DNA of 56,003 nt. Origin: Gnetum montanum. Lineage: Eukaryota > Streptophyta > Gnetopsida > Gnetales > Gnetaceae. Positions within the stretch are counted from its first letter, which is position 1. The number at the start of each line of letters is the position of its first letter. The translations under genes were made by a program, and so were the position numbers. The notes beneath the pieces were generated by a model, which saw only the letters and a list, made by a program, of their open reading frames with translations, searched no databases and had not been told where the DNA came from. The stretch is from positions 174,948-230,950 of the forward strand of contig MNCI01000908.1 in NCBI GenBank assembly GCA_015680685.1. The letters run 5' to 3'. Below are positions 1 to 11,360 of this stretch, piece by piece.

Positions 1-561
1 ACCAAACAGTACGGCCTCTTGTGTAAGAGTGCATGAGGGAAAAACCTTAGAAGCCCATTCCCAAGCATGCTGAGCAAATGGGCAAGGCCAAAAAACATGG
101 ATAAAGGTTTCAGGGTCATTACATAAAGGGCACTTAGGGGAGTGAATCCCAAGGTATGCTAAACGTTTCCTGATTGGGAGACCTTGATGAAGAAAACACC
201 AAAGGAATTGTTGAATTTTGGGAAGAGTCGGGAGATGCCAAATTTGGTTGAAAAGAGAGATCCAAAAATCCTCTGATTCTTGTTTATTCCAAGATCGATT
301 ACAGTGTAGAATGACTTCAAAAGAATCATGTAACAATTGGAAGGGAACATGTGGCCGATAAGGAAAAATTTTTGACCCATTAGACCAATAGAGGCCATGA
401 AATAGACCTTGGATAGCACCATCTAGGTGTAATGATTGATGAAGAAATGAATGTATCTGGTGGAAGCAAAGCCACATTATTTTCAAAGCTCCATAAAGGT
501 TTTCAAACGCTTCCCAAGAAATCCATTGATTAGCAAGACGAAGACAATTAAGGGAAATCAC
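1..561 (-). pseudogene. LINE (non-LTR retrotransposon) ORF2 C-terminal fragment with zf-RVT domain
   Basis: One minus-strand frame is open from a stop at 564-562 to the window edge, about 187 codons. Its second half has the layout of the zinc-binding domain found after the reverse transcriptase in plant L1-type LINEs: W-H-L-P, then F-L-W, a run reading LPIRKRLAYLGI, then C-P-L-C, E-T-F-I-H-V-F and C-P-F-A-Q-H-A-W. The spacing of the C-x2-C and H/C ligands fits zf-RVT. The reverse transcriptase expected upstream (above 561) is absent, so the copy is 5'-truncated, as is usual for LINEs. No stop codon interrupts it, so it is younger than its surroundings. Whether the protein continues intact beyond base 1 cannot be seen. 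Family assignment is by motif, not by search. Confidence 0.8.
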
Positions 562-900
562 TCACTTCCGGTACCAAATAATACCAATCATTTAGCTAAC
601 ATGTGAATTTTAGATTTATAAATTATATGCTCAATGTAGAATTTTAGGCTTACCAATCATTTACTTTGAAGTAGTTGAATTTTTTGAAAATTTAGGTTCA
701 TCTTCTTGCCATCTAGGGATTGTTTATTGGAGATGTCATCTATTGGTTTAGAATTTAGTATAGTTTGGCCAAATTTAAAATATGTGGGTTTTAGAATCAC
801 CAAGTATTTGAAATTAAATGTGTTTTAGACTCATCAATATGTGGATTTTAGAAGTGCCAAACATCTACTAATCTCTTGGTTATTGACTCATTAATCTGTT
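562..900. repeat. Degenerate tandem-like array, AT-rich
   Basis: At least five diverged copies of a motif of the form TGTG(G/A)ATTTTAGA, then a CACCAA-like and an ATCAT-like part, can be picked out (near 600, 635, 785, 825 and 847). Spacing is irregular, about 25 to 150 bases. No coding potential was seen. It could be an eroded minisatellite or part of repeat B. Confidence 0.35.
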
Positions 901-1231
901 ATTATATGAGTTACATATTTACCAATTTGTTTACTCTTTAGATGGAATAATGAGTGGTGGTGAAATCTCATTTAATTGTTTTGGTTATCTATTAATATTT
1001 TTTAAATTTGATGAATTGTTTTCTTTGTATTTCTATTTGCTAACATTTGATTATAGTATCTCACATGCATGACTATCTAACTACCTATGGATCTAAACAA
1101 ACTCATAAGGGAGTATTTATTAGTTTTTTTAATCTACCAAATATTAGAATTTATTCCCTTAATTTTTTTGCTTTTTAGGTGAATATATTAGTTTAAATGA
1201 GGAGGAAATAGAGGATGTTGTTGATGATTAA
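900..1231 (+). repeat. Dispersed repeat B, copy 1
   Basis: About 300 bases align by eye with 52,205-52,510 in the same orientation. Shared landmarks are a GAGTTACA/GGGTTACA block, a TTTGATTATAG block, CTAACTACCTA and a T-rich stretch ending TTTTTAGGT. At the end of this copy a short open run from 1,180 to a TAA at 1,229-1,231 is acidic (N-E-E-E-I-E-D-V-V-D-D) and directly follows a polypyrimidine-AG, so it could be the last exon of a decayed transposon or host gene. Copy 2 does not keep that run open. The element type is unknown. Confidence 0.45.
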
Positions 1232-3339
1232 TCAATGTGTTTACCTATTTAAATAAGTTTACGCTTTTATTTTAAGTTGGATTCTATGTTGTAATGTTCA
1301 ACAAAAATTATAGATTTTTTTATTAGTTGTGGAATTTGTATTATGTTTTTCCTATTTCCAATGTAGCTTGATTCTATTTTGGATGTTGGTTACATTACAA
1401 TTTATTTCACATATGTTGGTTTTATCTTTTTAACTAGTGTTAGTGCCCAATGCCTATTGGATGTAATTGCATTTGGATCTTAAGATATTTTCACATGGTT
1501 TAATTTAATCATAATTTACATTCCAATATTATGATTCTTAATGTTATAATTTAAAATTTAGTATTATTTCTAGATCATTGTGATTATTAATTTCTCTATT
1601 GTGAAAAAATATTATGTCCTATTTTGGTAGTTAACAAGTTATGTTTGACATGCATGGATCTAATGTTATTATTTTTATCATGTTGTACATTTTGCTGCAT
1701 AATCTATCTTGTCCCTATGTGCTTGATAATGGATTCCTACTACTTTTCTTATTAAGTTTTTTCTTGGCATCTATTTTATATTGGTAAGTAAAATTTTATT
1801 TTTTGAATATTTATATATTTTTTATAAGTAATGTCTTTATAGCATAGCCTAGAATGTGGGGTGTTACATCCTTCTTACCAAAAATTTTCCTTAAATGTTT
1901 TCATCTAGGTCAATGCCCATGGGTTGGTCAATGCCCATGGGTTAGGTTTGGTGAACTGTTAAACATATTGTTATGTAATGACACATACATCCAATTATTA
2001 AGAAACTTCTTAACTTCTATGTTTTATACAACTTTTATTAGAAAATCTTTCACATCATTCTAAGTAGAGAAATAAAATAGTCAAAATACCATTAACCAAA
2101 ATAACTTGTTAAAAGGTTGACTATCATCTTAGCCAAACATATCTTATTGTTGTACAAAAATGCTTTTTCTATACATAATAATATCCAAATAGAAGAGAAA
2201 TGCACATAAAAAATCTATTATTATTAGAAAATGATGCATCTTGTAAGGCTTTCATATTGCTTTTCTTAGAGTTTTTCCTATTCAACTTCATTGTAAATTA
2301 TCCTAGTAGAATCTCAAGTATATAAATATGAGAATACTTATTAAACCTTCAACTTTGATATGACCTTCTGAAACCTCCCTTACTAGGCTAAAGCCATGAA
2401 GGTATTACTTATAATATAAAATGCAAATTATTACAAATGTAGGATGCCAAGGAGAAAATATAATAGAAAAACTAGTAGAAATCATTAAAATAAGCATATA
2501 GGGAAATAGGAATATCATAATAGATAGGAAATTAATTAGTCAATTTTAATAGCCCCTTATCTCTGAAACCTCATCTATTTCCTATCTATAAATAGTTTGA
2601 TGCCTTAATTTCCAACTTAGAATTTTAGTAGCCAACATACAAAAATAGTAGAATAAATTACATGAGAAATATAGTCAAATTTTAATAAGTAATTTGGCTC
2701 TAACATAAGAAAAATGTTTTAAAAAAAGTGGAATTAAATATTAGAGTATCTCAAATAAATAAATCTAATAAAGTTAGGCTTGCATCAAAGATGGGTATGT
2801 AGAACGCCCACACAACAAATCAATGGACATTATATGGTACAAAATACATGCTAAGCATTACTGCTTAAAAAAATACATCAAACATCCAACTCAAATAAAA
2901 CACTATAAAATGCATAAAATATAAATCTAAGCATCATCTTCTCTATCTATCTCACCCTTAGAACTACTTGAATTACCCAAAGTAAAGAATAAAAGAAAAA
3001 GTCAGTCCAAATACTAAGTACAGATAATAAACTACAGTTACTTCCTTAAGGATTTTGGAATTAGGCATGGGGTTGTTGGACATTCATGCAAAGAAGTAGC
3101 TACATCAAAACATAGTACCAAACATCTAAAAAAAATATTATCTAAGCTAGCAACCACTCTTAGTTTTCAAATGACAAGTGAAAATATATATTCATCATGT
3201 ATAATAAGATTTTTGAAATGCCAAATCTAAAGAAAATATTTAAGTCATACTAAGTTATTCTTTCTTAAATTTTGTACCACAATTAGCCAAAATATTACAT
3301 TGATTTTTATCATATACTAGTATGATAAACTTAAAATAT
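1232..3339. other. AT-rich sequence with no gene seen
   Basis: Both strands show only short chance frames, all below about 70 codons and of biased composition. Apart from an 18-bp tandem duplication at 1,908-1,943 no structure was recognised. Part of it may belong to the same decayed elements as repeats A and B. Confidence 0.5.
1908..1943. repeat. 18-bp perfect tandem duplication
   Basis: The unit GGTCAATGCCCATGGGTT occurs twice head to tail, at 1,908-1,925 and 1,926-1,943, without a mismatch. The unit contains the palindrome CCCATGGG. In such decayed surroundings a perfect copy suggests a recent replication slip. Confidence 0.9.
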
Positions 3340-5150
3340 CATATATTAGCCATCCTTGTGGCTTTGTATAATGACCAACAAGACATGGATTTCTTAAGAC
3401 CCTCCTTTTTATCCATAGGTTAGAGAGAATTACACTAAGTCTAGATACCCTTATGAATGATTGATCATGATAAAAGAAACTAAAAACTAAAACAAACTAA
3501 TGAAATGATATAAAAATGAAAGAAAATAAGGTAATACCATAAGCAAAAGGAAAAGAAATGTGTTGACAATAGAATAATATAAAATAAAATTACATATCAC
3601 AAATAAATCAATGTGAACTAAAAGCTAATAATAAATTGAAAATAGATGATAGCATAAACTAAAAGGATTAAAATACAACAAAAAATATCTAGTTGTTCTA
3701 ATACTTACAAATAATTCATGATGTAAAGTAGAAATAACTTATACATGTCCATAAAATATCATCATATGTAAAAGGGGTAAGTAGGATAAAGAAACAAAAT
3801 AAGTATGTATGTAATCCAAATATCAATAACATATATCAAAAGATCTCCTTACTCCACCTAGCCCTAGTGACCTAAAAATAAAAGAGCGCTTTAGTATATC
3901 TTACATGAGAAAGCTTGTACCTTCTCTAGTTAAATTGATGATAAGTGTCATGGTGGCTAGGTGAAGATATGTTGTGTTGCAAGAGATATAGATAATCATA
4001 AAAATTCAAATCACCATAGATCATACATTACACATAGATCTCACCAAGAAATAAGAATCCACTCAGATTAAAATATTTACTTCCAGCCATCAATTTATAA
4101 AAAAGAAGGCTAGCATGCACTAGACTCCATTTTAATTATATGAATTGCAATCATATGTACTATCCTAACAACATGTCAAAGAAAATGACAAATTATCATA
4201 AGAATGGATTTATTTAATGCTCTCAAATCAAATTACCAGTGCTAGAGGTATCACTTATGAATCACCTCTAATATCTTAGAAGTATCAAACAAAGAAATAG
4301 TAAGCCATGAATTGTTAACTTCTAAGGGATAGGGCCTACAATAATAGCCATCTTGATGCATCCTGGCTAGGATTAAATATTAAACATTTATAAGGATCTC
4401 ATCTTCATTTATCCATAGAACATGATACTAGATCTTGAAAAATGATAAAGCATATAAGCATCTAAATAGGTATAAACCAAACATTAATGGTAAAAGAATA
4501 CTACAAATAGCCAATAATTTGAAACATCCAAAAGCTCTAATAAGAATAAAAATCAACTTCACGATTGATTCCACCAATATAACATGATCCATAGAAATTA
4601 AAAAGTGTTGAAAAAACTTCAACGTCATCAAGATATGTTAAACTACAATCTAATGATATAATTGAAAGACCACAATGTCACCATGACTAATGGTGGCAAA
4701 TCATGACCTAACAATGACTTATGATTTTCTTAGAAGAATCATTGGTTCAAACTATAGGAAAATGACACAACCGCAAGTTTATCATGATCTCATCATGACC
4801 TATGGTATTTGATCATGACATGATTGTGAATGGACTAAAATCCATGATTAACTAGAAACTACTAAAAATTAATTGAAATCCTATAAATAAAAAAAATAAG
4901 CATGAACATGATTTTATTGCAATTATTGGTGGTTGATCATATCCTAAGCACAAGTTGTAAAATTATAGGAATTTTTGAAAAATATGAAAATTGTAACATA
5001 AGTTAAAATAAAGAATCCTAATCTTATCATAACCCATCATGAGAGATCATGACCTACCTAGAACTCATGGTTAGTACTAGTAGGCTCACTATTAACCATG
5101 CTAGACTCTTGGTTATAGTGAAAAATCCAAAGAAAAGAATAAACATCTTC
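3340..5150 (+). repeat. Dispersed repeat A, copy 1
   Basis: This block aligns by eye with 50,440-52,180 in direct orientation, at roughly 70 percent identity with many small indels. Anchors include ATCCATAGGTTAGAGAGAAT, AATAGCCAATAATT and GCTCTAATAA, in the same order. The last 500 bases are rich in ATCATGAC/GTCATGAT words. No reading frame is shared. The two copies flank the whole nest of elements in direct orientation, so they could be the LTRs of the oldest host element (E5) or simply two members of one repeat family. Confidence 0.55.
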
Positions 5151-5907
5151 AAATGATATCTAAATGAATAGAAATTTATAGGAAATACTATAGACATCAT
5201 ATATAGGACTTAGAGGGTATAATGATGTCTTCAAACTAAGAGAAAACTGACAAACAGGATGATTTTATTAAAACGGTTCTAAATCCTAACTAAAATCATA
5301 AAAAATTCATGAAATAATAATGACTAGAAATTTATTAAAATGATCAAAATGAAATTGGATATATGATAGGACAAACATAATGACATAAGGATTTGAAATA
5401 AATGCATAATAACAAAGCCCAAAATAGTTGTTTCTTAAATTTCTAAAAAAAAACCCTCATTCCTAAAATTATCAAAAATGGTAAAATTAGAGTAGAAACC
5501 AAAAGGTAAATTAAGTATAAAAGTCAAGTGATTCTATACATTCAAAGTAATATCCAATACAAACCCAATTACATTGAAATATATAGATAATATAGTAGAA
5601 CTAATGATACCAATAGTGAAAAAATCCTAAGAACTAAATGAAACATGAGAAAAGAAAAAGATAAATCATCCTTGAAAATAGAAACACAATTCATAAAGCA
5701 ACACATAAACACAACCAAACATTGTTTCATAACCATACATACAAATATGAAAAGCTCTCTGATACTTCTACAAGTCTCCAACCTAGTAGTGGTTCCATCA
5801 TGAATAAAATGGATTCTAAAATGTTGAAAAGAATGAAGTGTGAGATTTTTTGATGGAAAAATAACAAAAACAAACATGTAGTAACCCTAATAGTATTTAT
5901 CATATAT
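5151..5907. other. Non-coding spacer with a possible PBS-like site
   Basis: No supported gene. On the minus strand near 5,755-5,770 the sequence GTATCAGAGAGC resembles the initiator-Met tRNA primer site common in chromoviruses, with an AG doubled, but no LTR end is visible next to it. The open frame at 5,569-5,877 (-) lacks any family signal and is treated as chance. Confidence 0.3.
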
Positions 5908-5912
5908 ACTTT

Positions 5913-6767
5913 TGATGAGTGATGAGGTACCCCTATGTCTAACCATATGAATCACAAGTGTTCATGCACGATCCGGTCAAATTCCATAGACATTAGGTTC
6001 CCATGTACATAGGTTGCAAAATGTGAAATTTAATTGTAACAATCGTTGTCTTCTCAAATACACTTGTGGAGCTTAATTATATGGTTAAGTATAATTGAGG
6101 CACATAATTTTTATTATTTTATAGTTTATTCATCTACAATTAATAGCATGTTGAAACTCAATTTAATTATTGTAATTACTAATTAATAACTAACTATCCT
6201 AACATAAGTATTCAGTCCCACTTTCCATGCACATCCTGAACATGTATAACGTTGCTAGATTACCAAATGCTAAGCATTGCTGGGATTACCAAGGGTCATA
6301 CGCATGCTCTGCTATTAATTTACTATTGTTTAATCTAGCTAGCTTACTTTAGCTTAATTACTTCACAATATTTAATGCAATTACACAAAACATTAAATGC
6401 ATGAATAAAACATTTAAGATAGCCAAAGTGCTAAAAGGTTTGATAAAAAAGCTCATCTTTATTGTTGTACAAACTATCATGCTAAGGTAAAATAGTGCTT
6501 GAATAAAGATCCATACACTCAACAACTCTTGTTGTGGGAACTTTGGAAAATATTTTAACTCTAGAGAAAAGAAACTACAAGAGCTTTGCTATGCTATGAA
6601 CAAAACTCCCTGAAACTATGTGCCTAAGCGCTATATTTATAGGCCAACACACACCCCATGATATCAAATATCTAACATTGCTTCTTGGAACTTGATATCG
6701 CATATCTAATATTAGGGCTCTAATATTGGATATTTGATATTAGAGCCAAGAAAAATGTAGTTCATCA
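5913..6767 (-). repeat. E1 3' LTR
   Basis: On the minus strand it starts TGATGAAC at 6,767, directly after a purine tract, and ends ACTCATCA at 5,913, giving the usual TG...CA ends and about 855 bp. It aligns with the E2 LTR (34,385-35,229) and, in the other orientation, with the E6 LTRs. A TATA-like TATAAATATAG lies at 6,641-6,631. The U3 half holds several decayed GATATC/GATATT palindromes. The five bases after its end (5,908-5,912) would be the target duplication, but the E1 5' end is missing, so it cannot be checked. Confidence 0.85.
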
Positions 6768-6785
6768 TACCCCCATGAATGAATA
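6768..6785 (-). promoter_or_regulatory. E1 polypurine tract
   Basis: Read on the minus strand the bases before the LTR are CATTCATGGGGGTA, matching the tracts of E2 (TTAGTTATGGGGGTA) and E6 (TTAGTCATGGGGGTA). It is the expected plus-strand DNA priming site. Confidence 0.75.
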
Positions 6786-8839
6786 AAAACTCGTCCTCAA
6801 GTGAACAAGAGGAGGATCAAGTCCCTTAAAAAATATTGGGAAGGTATGGGATTATTGACTGACATGCAAACTAACTCAAACAGAACAAATAGACTCTAAG
6901 TGTCCAAGTGTATGTATTTACAGTAATTTACAAAATTGGGTGTTCATGATAATAGAATTGAACACCCTAGAAAAAAGTAACATCCAACTCCTCTAGCAAC
7001 TAAAGAGTGAGTAAGAACATGCAAAGATCATAAAGGGTCCTCATCACATGGTGGTGGTGCTTATCTTTTGGTGAAGACAATCCTACTTTCAATCCACACT
7101 TCCCACTACAATCACAATAAAACTGTGAATTAGTGTGCAATGTGTAACATATAGCTTTTTGGTACCTCATTGCATTAATAGTTACACTTGGCTAGGTTTT
7201 AATTATGGTGTATTGATTCCTTTAATAATGTTAGTAGGAATATTGAAAAGTAGGGTGAAATAGATAGGTGATTCATTATTAAATTCTAGAAAGTCCAAAC
7301 GCGATGAAATGCTTGAAGAGGATTTAAGAATTCACAACAATAAAAAGAGGATTTCACTAAAAAAAATTTTGAAGATGTGCACAATTGAATGTCATTAATG
7401 GAGCATGTAAAAGGATTTGATTATGGGGATGTCTAAGGATAATAGACTTAACTAACCCAACCAAAAGATATGCAAGTGGATCCTCCCTAGAGTAGGCCTA
7501 TGCCCTTTATTGCCCTTGTATAAATTCAAACCAAGGAGTCTATGGGCCCCATGGATGATTAATGATTATAGAAAGTTAAGTACAAAAACCTAGAAAAAAC
7601 TACCTAAAAATTTTGACACATCAAACCAAGACATTGAACAAGAACATGAAAGGAGTAGTGAGGTGAGACATGAAAAGCATAGATAGATGAGAGAGAGTGT
7701 ATAATGGAGTTCCTAATTAAAGTCACATGAAGTTCCTTGTGAATTTTGTGGTTAAATGACCTGATAAAATTCATCCTTAGTCTAGAACAAAACCAACCAC
7801 ATTCAATGACTTTGCATCACCACTCTTAGACTAGTCCACACCCTTGAGACACAAGAGTGCTCCCATAGAACAACCACCATTGCTTATTTAAGAAGAGAAG
7901 AAAAGCAAGAAGTGAAATAGGGCATTAGTTAGAGGGCAACTTTAGGCATGGGTAACATGTCTTTCTAGTCCTATAACCAATTCTTGTAACTTATTTATTT
8001 TGTCTAAGGGGTGTGCTTTGAATTCCCATCATTATTTGTTTTCTTTTTTCTAAATGAAAACCACATCATGCAAAGACTTATTTAACTTCCTATTATTGGT
8101 CAACACGAAACGGTAAGAAATCCATAAAAACACACATGCATGTAAGTAAGTAGAAAGGCACAAAGAGTACTAAGTCCCCTTGAAGTCACACCCTATTCAA
8201 ACCTTTAAATCCTTTCCAAATTTAGAAACTACCAAGGTCACAAGTTCATTAAGGTCTTATTAATGAAAATGGAATCTCATACTTCTAGAACAAGGAAAAA
8301 TCATAGAGTTTTGGAATGGGTGGATGTTGTGGACTCACTGCCTGTTTTATGAAAAAGAAACCATGTCCTAGTTACCAGTAACAAAATTCAAGGCTAGAAT
8401 CTAAACACGAATAATCAAATAACCAAATAGCACATGCCCACATCAAACAAACCACACTATAATTAGTTGGCAATAAGGCATCTTATTATTAAAAAACAAT
8501 AAGAAAATCACATCCAAAATAAAGGAAAATATACAAGAAATTGTAATATATTTAAGAAAATTAAAATATACTAATGATATTGTAAAACAAAAATTTTGAA
8601 AAATTAATATCACAAAAACAAAAAGGTGTAAGACAAAGAATGTGTAAAACAAAAAGTTGTAAAAATAACAAGGTGTAAAAAAAATGTGTAAAACAAAAAG
8701 ATGAAAAACTAAGGAGCCACTTATATAGTTAGCATGGATGGCCATCTGCCCCATGACTAAGTCAAAAGGAGGAAATACAAAAGATTGAGCATGGTTGTCC
8801 ATCCAATAAGGCATTTTTTGCATTCGCTTGCTTAGAATC
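6786..8839 (-). other. E1 3' non-coding region
   Basis: About 2 kb between integrase and polypurine tract. It aligns with E2 at 11,361-12,402 continued at 29,953-31,040. It contains a block of TGTAAAACAAAAAG-like words at about 8,580-8,710, also seen after pol in E2 (30,760-30,870) and inverted in E6 (47,520-47,640). No envelope-like or other protein was recognised; the frame at 8,443-8,853 (-) is an artefact of this A-rich block. Confidence 0.6.
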
Positions 8840-10753
8840 ATGGAAAGGTTCAACTTCTTTTATGTTAACCAACTCCTTGTTTGGGCTCTCAGGCTTGTAG
8901 ATCAACATGGCCCTAGGAGGAAAAGTTTCGTAAATGATATAAGATCCTTCCCACAACATCTAGAACTTAGTTCGTTGAGGTACATGTGTGGGGCTCTAGT
9001 AAAGGACCTTATCTCTTGGTTGAAATTTAACTTTCCTAATTCTAAGGTCATGGTGATTTTTATTAAATGCCTTATGCAACTCATTAGATGATAGGGCCAC
9101 CAATTGGTTCTCATCTAGCAGGTTGAGATTCATTAATCTTTATTTTTGTACTAGACTTAAGTCAAGGTTAAGGTCATAGGCTATTAAAAGTGTATGGAGC
9201 TCAAATTGAATAGGAAGTATTGGTAATTTTTCGTACACTAGCTCATAGGAAGAATAGCCTATAGGGAGTTTCCATGTTGAGCGGTAGGCCCAAAGGGCAT
9301 CATTGAGTTTTGTGCTCCAATCTCTCCTATGTTTGCTAACTATTCTCATTAAGATCTTTATGCTTTCTCTATTTGTAACCTCAGCTTGACCATTAGCTTG
9401 AGGGTGGTAGGGTGTTGTTAGCTTATGTTCAACCTCCAAGTGTTGCATAAGCTTCCAAAAGGTAGTGCCCATAAAGTGGGTTCCATTGTTAGAAATTAAT
9501 GCACATGGCACACCAAAACTATTTACAACATTCTATTATACAAATAGAGTAGTAGTAGAAGATGTATAGTTGATTACGGATACTGCTTCTACACATTTCA
9601 TACAATATTCAATAGTGATTATGATGTACACCTTTCTATTTGACATGGGTGTGATGGGACCCATGAAATCAATGCCCTAGATGTTGAAGGGTTCTAGTGG
9701 TTGGATCCACTATTGAGGTTCCTCCATATGAGCAATCATTCCACCATCTCATTGGCAACATTTACAAGAGTGGATAAATTGGTGAGCATTCCTAAAAATT
9801 ATTGGCCAATAATACCTTGCCATTTAAATTTTAATGGTTGTGTGTATCCCAACATAGTTGCCCCCACAAGGACCCTTGTGAGCATCCTAGAGAATGCGTA
9901 GTTGATTAGCATCAAGGGCATACCAACAAATTAGGCCATCAATGCATATCTTGTAAAGGTGTTTGTTGATCTCCATGAAGTGTTTCACCTAACAAAGAAA
10001 CTATTATTTCTTTCAGTGGCCCAATCCTTTTGTCATATCTTGATTGAGAAGATAGGTGAGAATGCCATTGTACCATTTAGGATCAATGGGATATTTTTTT
10101 AGTTATAGCCTCAAAAAAGAGGAGTTCATCAGGAAATAGATTAGATAGTGGATCTTCCTCATCTTTTGTTCTCCCATTGTAACTAAGACAAGTGGTTAGT
10201 GACCACATTCTCAGTTCCCTTCCGATCTATCATCATAATATCGAATTACTGGAAGATCACCAGCCACTATATGACATAGGGGCTCACCATTGGCTTGTTC
10301 ATGAGGAAGCAAATGACACTATGATCCATGTGCACAAAAATTTGTATCTAAACACATAGTGCTTGAACTTCTCTAGAGTAAACATCACTACCATCAATTC
10401 TTTTTCAATGGTGGTGTAGTTTAATTGTGCACCCACAATGCTTCAACTTACACAATGGATGTAATATGGATGTTTCTTGGCATCCAACTACATAAGCACA
10501 ACCACCAAGGCATACTTTGATGCATCCATCATAACATGAAATGGTTTAGACTAGTCATGTGCTTGTAGAATTAGAGTTTCTACAAGTTTTTCCTTCTGCT
10601 GTTGAAATGAGTTTTCACATTCCTTAGTCTAGACAAATGGAGCATCTATCTTTGTTAGCTCAACTAATGGTTTTGTGATCTTAGAGAAATTCTCTATGAA
10701 TTGCTGGTAGTAGCCAATGCATCCAAGGAATGACTAGACATCTTTTATAGTTT
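8840..10753 (-). pseudogene. E1 pol: RT end, RNase H and integrase (decayed)
   Basis: From 10,753 downward the frame gives the end of RT (G-Y-Y-Q-Q-F-I-E-N-F-S-K-I), then RNase H (M-D-A-S-K-Y-A near 10,520; M-D-H-S with F-L-M-N-K-P near 10,280), then integrase (zinc region near 9,830-9,750, G-I-D-F-M-G-like near 9,670, catalytic core 9,140-9,511, and the C-terminal E-P-F-H motif near 8,850). The second catalytic Asp of integrase is Asn (I-S-N-N-G-T-H-F); the Glu in G-Q-A-E-V-T-N is kept. Frequent TAG/TGA stops interrupt all domains. The best-kept stretch is the integrase core, 123 codons without a stop. It aligns domain by domain with E6. Confidence 0.8.
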
Positions 10754-10754
10754 N
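10754..10754. other. Single N at an inferred assembly gap
   Basis: The N lies exactly between E1 RT sequence (left) and the interior of the E2 3' LTR (right). By comparison with the complete E2 5' LTR, the last 239 bp of the E2 3' LTR are missing here, together with its target duplication and about 60 bp of E1 RT. The N is therefore more likely a collapsed gap or contig join than one uncertain base. Confidence 0.7.
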
Positions 10755-11360
10755 ATTTAATATCTAACTAATCTACTATCTAGCTAGCCTAACATAAGTA
10801 CCCATTCACACTCTCTGGATACATCCTAAATGCATGTAGCATTGCTAGATTACCAAATGTTAAGCATTTCTGTGTTACGAAGTGCTACGCGTATGCTCAA
10901 AGTGGTCATGCTTGTGTTTATTAACAATTGGAAATTAATTTCTTAATTAAAATGCATTAAAGTAAAGTGCATGAATAATAAATTTATTAAAGGAAAGATT
11001 AATCTATTCTCAATGCTACAAAAAATATCAAAAGGGATCATCTTTATTCCCATCGCACTGCTATGCTTAGGTACATCAATGCTCAAATAAAGATCTATAT
11101 ACACTCAAACTCTTACTACAAGCACTTAGAAATATTCTAACTCAAGAATGACTAGATTGCAAGAACTTTGTTACTTTATGCAAAAACTGACAAAAACTTA
11201 TATGAAAATCATGAGCCCAAGTGCTATATTTATAGCACAGAATATACCCTAAGATATCAAATATTCAACATTGGATCTTGGGGCTTGATATCAAGTATCT
11301 GATATTGAGGCTTTGATATTACATATATGATATTAGAGCATGTCAAAACATGATTCATCA
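10755..11360 (-). repeat. E2 3' LTR, truncated
   Basis: Starts TGATGAATCATG on the minus strand at 11,360, as does the E2 5' LTR at 35,229, and carries the TATA-like word at 11,234-11,224. It stops at the N at 10,754, matching position 34,624 of the 5' LTR. Confidence 0.85.

Larger units (their letters stand above)
5913..10753 (-). mobile_element. E1, Athila-type Ty3/gypsy retrotransposon, 3' part
   Basis: Reading down the minus strand this block holds the end of reverse transcriptase, RNase H, integrase, a long 3' non-coding region, a polypurine tract and the 3' LTR. It continues a pol gene whose start lies at 35,230-36,721: the RT protein breaks at 35,230 just after a G-H-R-I-S-Q motif and resumes at 10,753 in the segment leading to G-Y-Y-x-x-F-I-E-N-F-S-K. 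Alignment to E6 says only about 20 residues are missing between the two pieces. The gap is filled by E2. Many stops and Asp-to-Asn changes make E1 inactive. Confidence 0.8.

Noticed and set aside
5755-5770. Initiator-Met-tRNA-like primer site (-)
   Set aside because: The match has a doubled AG and no LTR end beside it; too weak for a feature of its own.
5569-5877. 102-codon minus frame
   Set aside because: Phe/Leu-rich, no family signal, AT-rich context; chance frame.
8443-8853. 136-codon minus frame
   Set aside because: Produced by the A-rich GTAAAACAAAAAG block of the E1 3' region; Phe/Leu-rich low-complexity product.
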